Positions 1 to 64,000 of a stretch of DNA of 64,000 nt are shown one piece after another (position 1 is the first letter of the stretch; each line of letters opens with the position of its first letter). The position numbers and the translations under genes are program-made. Where the stretch lies: positions 6,684,746 through 6,748,745 of the forward strand of contig LNAC01000035.1 in NCBI GenBank assembly GCA_002007465.1, written 5' to 3'. This DNA is from Ailurus styani (taxonomy: Eukaryota; Chordata; Mammalia; Carnivora; Ailuridae). The notes below the pieces were generated by a model. It saw only the letters and a program-made list of their open reading frames with translations, was not told where the DNA came from and did no database searches.

Positions 1-96
1 AAATGTCTTTTCATGTATTCCCATTTTTTAACTGGAGTATTTGTTTTTTAAAGTGTTGAGTTTTATAAGTTCTTTGTATATTTTTGGATCTAGAAA
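1..96 (-). mobile_element. L1 ORF2 fragment, inverted
   Basis: Read on the minus strand this encodes DPKIYKELIKLNT, matching the L1 ORF2 segment that normally reads SKIYKELIQLNT. It lies head to head with the plus-strand L1 3' end that follows. Confidence 0.75.
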
Positions 97-254
97 TTGT
101 GCTACTGGGTATTTACCCAAAGGATACAAAATACTAATTTGAAAGGATATATGCACCCCGATGTTTATAACAGCATTATCTACAATAGCCAAATTATGGA
201 AAAGGCTAAATGTCCATTGACTGATGAATGGATAAAAAAAACATGTGTGTGTGT

Positions 255-292
<38 letters not shown>

Positions 293-718
293 TATATATA
301 ATATTCCACCACAGTAGAATATTACTCAGCCATCAAAAAGAATGAAATCTTGCCATTTGCAATGACATGGATGGAGGTAGAGAGTATTATGCTAAGTGAA
401 ATAAATCCATCAGAGAAAGGCAAATACCATATGATTTCACTCATACATGGAATTTAAGAAATAAGACAAATGAACTTAGGGGAAAAAAAAGAGTAAAATC
501 AAGAAACAGACTCTTAAGTATAAAGAATAAACTGATGGCTACCAGAGGGGAGGTGGGTGGGGGGAATGGGTTAAACAGGTGATGCGGATTAAGGTGTGCA
601 CTTGTGATGAGCACCAGGTGCTATGTGGACGTGCTGTATCACTAAATTCTACACTTGAACCTAATATTACACTGCATGTTAACTAACTGGAATTTAAATA
701 AAAATTTGAAAAAAAAGA
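97..718 (+). mobile_element. L1 3' end, carnivore type
   Basis: The sequence from CTACTGGGTATTTACCCAAA through the ORF2 C-terminal region, a 3' UTR with a G-rich part (545-575) and an A-rich tail (about 700-725) is typical of L1. The frames are broken by changes and by a GT microsatellite. Confidence 0.85.
244..292 (+). repeat. (GT)n microsatellite
   Basis: About 24 GT units with one AT interruption lie inside the L1 3' end, where L1 normally codes for the residues after DEWIKK. Confidence 0.95.
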
Positions 719-1849
719 AAAAAACTAGGAACAATTAAATTTTATGACCTTTTTAAAGTACGAGCATCTCCTACTGAACATCAGTGATCCATTTCCAGAA
801 ATCAGATGTTCCATGTAAAGATGCTAACTAGGAGCCTATTTTCCATGACTTCAAGTGGGAAAAAAATTACAGCGCGTAATCCCAAATGCAGAGAGTTTAA
901 AATAACAAGATATGTATACATATGCAACAAACCATAATTCTAGAAGTTCAATACTTGAAACATTACTGCTTGACCACCCAAGAATGACTGCGGTTGTAAC
1001 AAACAGCGGCTCTGTTCAATGTAGCACATACACTCGGCACACCATAGCACACCCTGTGAACCTTCTCAGAGCAACGCGTCATGAAACCCTAGCCAGAAAA
1101 CAAGGGTAATGTAGGTGGTACAGTTCACAATGAACAACACATCATCACTACCTCTCAGAACCAGCAGCTACGCAGACACACATTCCAAATATTCACCTGG
1201 GATCCTGATGTTTTACCAATTGCAGTTGGAAGGTAACCTGAGACTTTTCCTGCATATAGTTTTATTGAAAATGTTGTATTGTATTTTTATGATTTAAGTA
1301 ATTTTTTTCTATAGATGTGTTGGCTGGAAAAAGTTGTGTGAGACACAGAAGCTTCAGGAAATGTGGGTAAATTAAACCAAGAGGCACTTTTAGGGTAACC
1401 ACAAAGTTTAACTGTGATTTAACATAAACCAGGGAGGACCATGCCTGCATTGGATGTATGCTTCCATTTTTCTTTCCAGGAAAATGGCTACAACTGACAT
1501 CAGCAACAGAGTGGCAGTTGCTGCAACACTGGTACTATCATTCTTCCAACCAACTCATTTAATGATTATCTGTGGAGGGCTTAGCCTGGGTCAGGCACTG
1601 TGTTAGGCACTGAGGATGCAAGAGTAAACAAAACAGACAGTCTTTGCCCTCACGGAACTCAGGCAAACAAAAAAGGTAGTGTTTCTTTTTTTTTAAATTG
1701 ACATTTGATAATATGTTAGGTTACACTTTTTTTTTTCATAGATTAATAGACTATTTGGATTTTTCTTCTTAAAATTGTATATGTAGTCCTTTGCCCCTAT
1801 TTTTATTACAAATTTGAAGAACCTAGTACATATTTAAGATTGATTTCTG

Positions 1850-2016
1850 GGGTGCCTGACTGGCTCAGTCAGGTAAGCATTTGATTCTTGATTTTGGCTC
1901 AGGTCATGATCTCAGGGTTGTGAGGTAGGGCCCAGCACTGGGCGTGGAGCCTGCTTGAGATTCTCTCTCTCTCTCCCTCTACCCTTGACCCCCTTCCCTC
2001 TCTCAAAAAAAAAAGA
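1850..2016 (+). mobile_element. CanSINE (SINEC), old copy
   Basis: A diverged tRNA-like head (GGTGCCTGACTGGCTCAGTC), a TC-rich middle and an A run mark a plus-strand CanSINE. Confidence 0.85.
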
Positions 2017-2019
2017 GGA

Positions 2020-2210
2020 AGAAGACAAACCATAAGAGACTCCTAATCTCACAAAACAAACTGAGGGTTACTGGGGGGTGGGAGGGTAGGGATAGGGTGG
2101 CTGGGTTATGGACACTGGGGAGGGTTTGTGCTATGGTGAGTGCTATGAAAGGTGTAAGCCTGATGATTCATAGACCTGTACCCCTGGGGCAAATAATAAA
2201 AAAATTAAAA
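2020..2210 (+). mobile_element. Carnivore L1 3' UTR end
   Basis: CATAAGAGACTCCTAATCTC, the G-rich block and GACCTGTACCCCTGGGGC followed by an A-rich end match carnivore L1 3' ends. It begins where the preceding SINE's A run stops. Confidence 0.8.
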
Positions 2211-2329
2211 GAGACTGACTTCTGCCTATTAAATATATTTTCAGTTTATCCTCTGCTTCTATTTATCTAGGACACTCTTTGGATTTGTAGATGCATGAAG
2301 TTTCTGCTTATTCTGCTTAGCCAATTCTT

Positions 2330-2515
2330 TCATTAAAAAAAAAGATTTTATTTATTTGTGAGAGAGAGAGAGAGTGAGAACAAATTGGGGGAGGAGCAGA
2401 GGAAGAGGGAGAAGCAGACTTCCCACCGAGCAGAGAGCCCGATGTGGGGCTCAATCCCAAGGACCCTGGGATCATGACCTGAGCTGAAGGCAGACGCTTA
2501 ACTGACTGAGCCATC
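2330..2515 (-). mobile_element. CanSINE (SINEC)
   Basis: On the plus strand one sees a T-rich end, a GA repeat and ATCATGACCTGAGCTGAAGG, the reverse complement of the tRNA-like head. Confidence 0.9.
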
Positions 2516-3419
2516 TTCTCTTAAAATGAGACACCTACTCTCTATTGTCCTTAATCTATTAACTTATTTGATCAGTCAGTCACCCACAGGGAACCACGTT
2601 CCCATCTCTACTGCCACTCCTCCCTTATGTGAATGCCCTGCCCTCCCACCTTGGAGTCTGATGGATCCTCTGTGTGGATGCCCTCCCCACTCTGCTGCGG
2701 CTCCTACCCTGCACGGGTCTTCCCTCAGTTTGCTAAGAGCCTTGATACCCCATGCCAGCCCTCTCTGTACAGATGTCGTCCCTCAGTGTGGACCCCCTCT
2801 CTCCTCTGATGCCCATTTTGTTTTATCCCATTTAACAGCTTTAGGACTGAATTGTTCAGGAAGGGAAAGGAAGACATTTAGCTCCCCTTTTATTTATCTC
2901 TTATTTGGGGTCCATGTTGTCTAGACTTTTATGTTGGAAGCAGATGCTTTCCAAAATTTATTTCTATTTCCTAAGCTACATGTTTCCAAGGGCATTTTTC
3001 TTTGTAATTTGAATCTGATTATCACATTAAAAAATACTGTAGAATCTTGTTGATAGTTCTCCTTAAGGTAGTTTTCCACTTATTAGTCCTTATATGAAAA
3101 GAAATTTATTTAAAGCTAATGATTGCCTATAGAAAGGCAGACATTCTTTCCCCCACACCAGTCCCACTCCCCTGTCTCTGCAAATCTACTTCCTTCTTTT
3201 TCTTTAATTCTTGTCACAAATATTGCCTTTTGACAGGTCTTCCACAATTATTCTACATGAAGCAGAGTTCCCCACCTTTTTGTTTGCTATCTTATTTGTT
3301 TCCTTCATAGCAACTTATTACAAATTGCAAAGATTTTATTTGTCTCTTTGTTATGTCTCTCTCCTCTGAGGAAGAAAGCTCTATGGGAAGCAGGCATTTC
3401 ACGGAGCAGGAAAGCATGA

Positions 3420-3720
3420 ATAGTCAATGAAGATATGAAAGGATGCTCACCTCATCATTAACATAAGAGTGAGGTGCTATTTCATGCATCCACCATATTG
3501 GCAAAAATTTAAAAATCTGATAAAATCCAGTATTTGTAAGATGGATCCAGGAATAGAGTCAAGCTTTCCCAATTCCAGCTCAAATATATGTAATGCTCTG
3601 CGAACTGTAATATGGAGGATTATTCTACAGATGAGCACAAGCCTACAGAGAACTTTCTTTAAGTTTTTCAATGCTGTTTCCACTATAACAAAAATGAAAA
3701 AGTATCCAGATCCATAACTT
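3420..3720 (+). mobile_element. Possible old L1 ORF2 fragment
   Basis: The words ATATGAAAGGATGCTCACCTC and GAGGTGCTATTTCATGC resemble the L1 stretch that reads ATGAAAAGATGCTCA... and ...ATACCACCTCA. The match is weak. Confidence 0.35.
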
Positions 3721-4079
3721 TGGACTCTTAGAAGAAAACTGGCTGTCGATAAGGACAAACCCACCCTGAATCGTTCATGCTCCTCCTGCTTGAAATCTCC
3801 ATGACTTCACTTGGGCACAGTACTTCCTGTGATGTCAACAGAGGCCCTGGATTCCTTTGGAGTGGGACAACCCTCTAGAAGGTGCTAAGGGACAAGTTGG
3901 GGAACAAGTAATGGGTAACCCAGCCAGGGAGTTGAGTTGATGTGAATGAGTGGAAGGAGAAGCCTCATCCTTCTGCCTCTAAGTTTGGACTGGGCACCAA
4001 GGATCAGTGCTATGTGCCTCTCTACCCTAGTAGTGTGGAGGAGGGGGAAAATTTACATGTATGGAGGTCTGTGCTGGGG

Positions 4080-62504
<58,425 letters not shown>

Positions 62505-62749
62505 TCATGGCTTCTATCCAGCCTGCCCCTCCCACTGGGGGTCCCTGACAGCCGGGACGGGGCTTGGGCGGTAGGTTTTGTGCCCCTTGTTGATTATCAT
62601 GAGCTTCATGTTGCCACTGTCAAACCCCACCCGTCTCTTCACTGTACACAACTGTCCCCAGACTTCCTCCTGAGTCCACAGCCACATCATTCTAGATTGT
62701 GAGGGGGACGCTGAGAAGGCATACATGCAGTCAAAATCCCAGAAGGTCA

Positions 62750-64000
62750 TTTTGTGGCTATCGACAAACTGATTCTAAAGTTCGTATGGAGAGGAGAAAG
62801 CCCCAGAACAGCTACACGATACCGAAGAAGGACAAGATTGGAGACTGACAGTACTCGATGTCAAGACTTAGTGGCAAAGCTGCAGTAATCAAGGCAGTGG
62901 GGTATTGGCGAAAGAACAAAGAGATCAACGGAACAGAGTAGAGAACCCAAAGACAGACCCACAGAAATACAGTCAATTGATCTTTGACAAGGGAGCAAAG
63001 ATGGTCTTTCCAACAAATGGTGCTGAAGCCCTGGACACCCACGTGCAAAAAATGAATCTAGCTACAGACTTGAGGCCCTTCATAAAAGTTAACTCCAATT
63101 GGATCACAGACTTAAATGTAAACATAAAACTATAAACTCCTAGAAGATAACTTGGGAGAAACCCTACATGACCTTGGGTGTGGGGAAGACTTCTAAATAC
63201 GCCAAAGGTATGATCCATGAAAAAATACCAACTGATCAGCTGGGCTTTACTGAGATTAAAATTTCAGTTCTGCAAGAGACAATGTCAAGAAAATGAGCAG
63301 ACAAGCCATGGACCGGGAGGAAATATTTTCAAAAGACACAATTTGATAAAGGACTGTTACCCCAAATATACAAAGAATTCTTAAAACTCAATAATAAGAA
63401 CACAAGTAAGTCTGATTAAAAATGGGCCAAAACTACTGGGTATTTACCCCAAAGATACAGATGTAGTGAAAAGAAGGGTCATATGTACTCCAATGTTCAT
63501 AGCAGCAATGTCCACAATTGCCAAACTGTGGAAAGAGCCGAGATGCCTTTCAACAGACAAATGGATAAAGATGTGGTCCATGTATACAATGGAACATTAC
63601 ACAGCATCAGAAAGGATGAATACCCAACTTTTGTATCAACATGGATGGGACTTGAGGAGATTATGCNCATTACACAGCATCAGAAAGGATGAATACGCAA
63701 CTTTTGTATCAACATGGATGGGACTTGAGGAGATTATGCTGAGTGAAATTAGTCAAGCAGAGAAAGTCAATTATCATATAGTTTCACTTACTTGTGGAGC
63801 ATAAGGAATAACATAGAGGGTATTAGGAGAAGGAAAGGAAAAGTGCATTGGGGTAAATCGGAGGGGGAGATGAACCATGAGAGACTGTGGACTCTGAGAA
63901 ACAAACTGAGGGTTTTGGAGGGGAGGAGGTGGGGGGATGGGTGAGCCTGGTGATGGGTATTAAGGAGGGCGTGTATTGCATGAAGCACTGGGTGTGGTAC
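62750..64000 (+). mobile_element. L1 3' part (carnivore type), runs off the window
   Basis: From AAACTGATTCTAAAGTTCGT to the 3' UTR it follows L1 ORF2 order, and the 3' UTR words TGAACCATGAGAGACTGTGG and AGCACTGGGTGTGGT are typical of carnivores. A piece of ORF2 is missing at about 63438, where GGGCCAAA joins ACTACTGGGTATTTACC. It also contains the N at 63667. Confidence 0.85.
63595..63739 (+). repeat. 72-bp direct duplication around a single N
   Basis: Bases 63595-63666 and 63668-63739 are the same but for one base (C at 63624, G at 63697). The N at 63667 separates them. It is probably an assembly join. Confidence 0.92.

Noticed and set aside
2580..2924. A plus-strand 132-codon open frame rich in Pro, Leu and Cys
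   Set aside because: It results from low-complexity C/T-rich sequence with repeated short words; no homology is apparent.

Overview
This window is a piece of a carnivoran mammal nuclear genome. It holds one protein-coding gene, on the minus strand. Nineteen consecutive coding exons (labelled e1 to e19 here in transcription order, from high to low coordinate) encode a run of alternating CUB and sushi (CCP) domains. Joined at their GT-AG borders they give one open frame of 2,804 nt (934 whole codons plus partial codons at both ends). As I remember the CSMD family proteins, the residues fit CSMD2 better than CSMD1 or CSMD3. By alignment to remembered CSMD1, the block runs from the second half of CUB 8 to the end of CUB 13. 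The start, signal peptide, CUB 14, the long sushi tail and the membrane anchor lie outside the window.

The organism is inferred from its retroposons. There are several tRNA-derived CanSINE (SINEC) copies, two of them young-looking with target-site duplications. There are also carnivore-type L1 3' ends. The SINE diagnostic sequence looks caniform, possibly musteloid or pinniped; that last step is weak.

Layout from low to high coordinate: 1-4,250 is the intron after e19, with L1 and SINE sequence. 4,251-8,602 carries e19, e18 and e17 (CUB 13, sushi 12). 8,603-13,739 is an intron with a degenerate tandem repeat split by a MaLR LTR. 13,740-19,717 carries e16 to e13 (CUB 12, sushi 11). 19,718-24,371 is an intron. 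24,372-28,813 is the densest part, with e12 to e8 (CUB 11, sushi 10, end of CUB 10). 28,814-35,606 is an intron filled by an ancient L1. 35,607-38,816 carries e7, e6 and e5 (CUB 10, sushi 9). 38,817-47,845 is the longest intron, rich in L2 and MIR. 47,846-62,373 carries e4 to e1. The right edge is an L1 3' end that holds the only N, inside what looks like an assembly duplication.

I saw no second gene, no RNA gene, no promoter and no CpG-rich start region. The window does not show a new biological system. The observations most worth checking are the degenerate tandem array in the e16/e17 intron, a compound microsatellite about 30 bp from the e5 splice acceptor, CUB 10 lacking the residues expected for calcium binding, two SINEs at one target site, and the N-flanked duplication.
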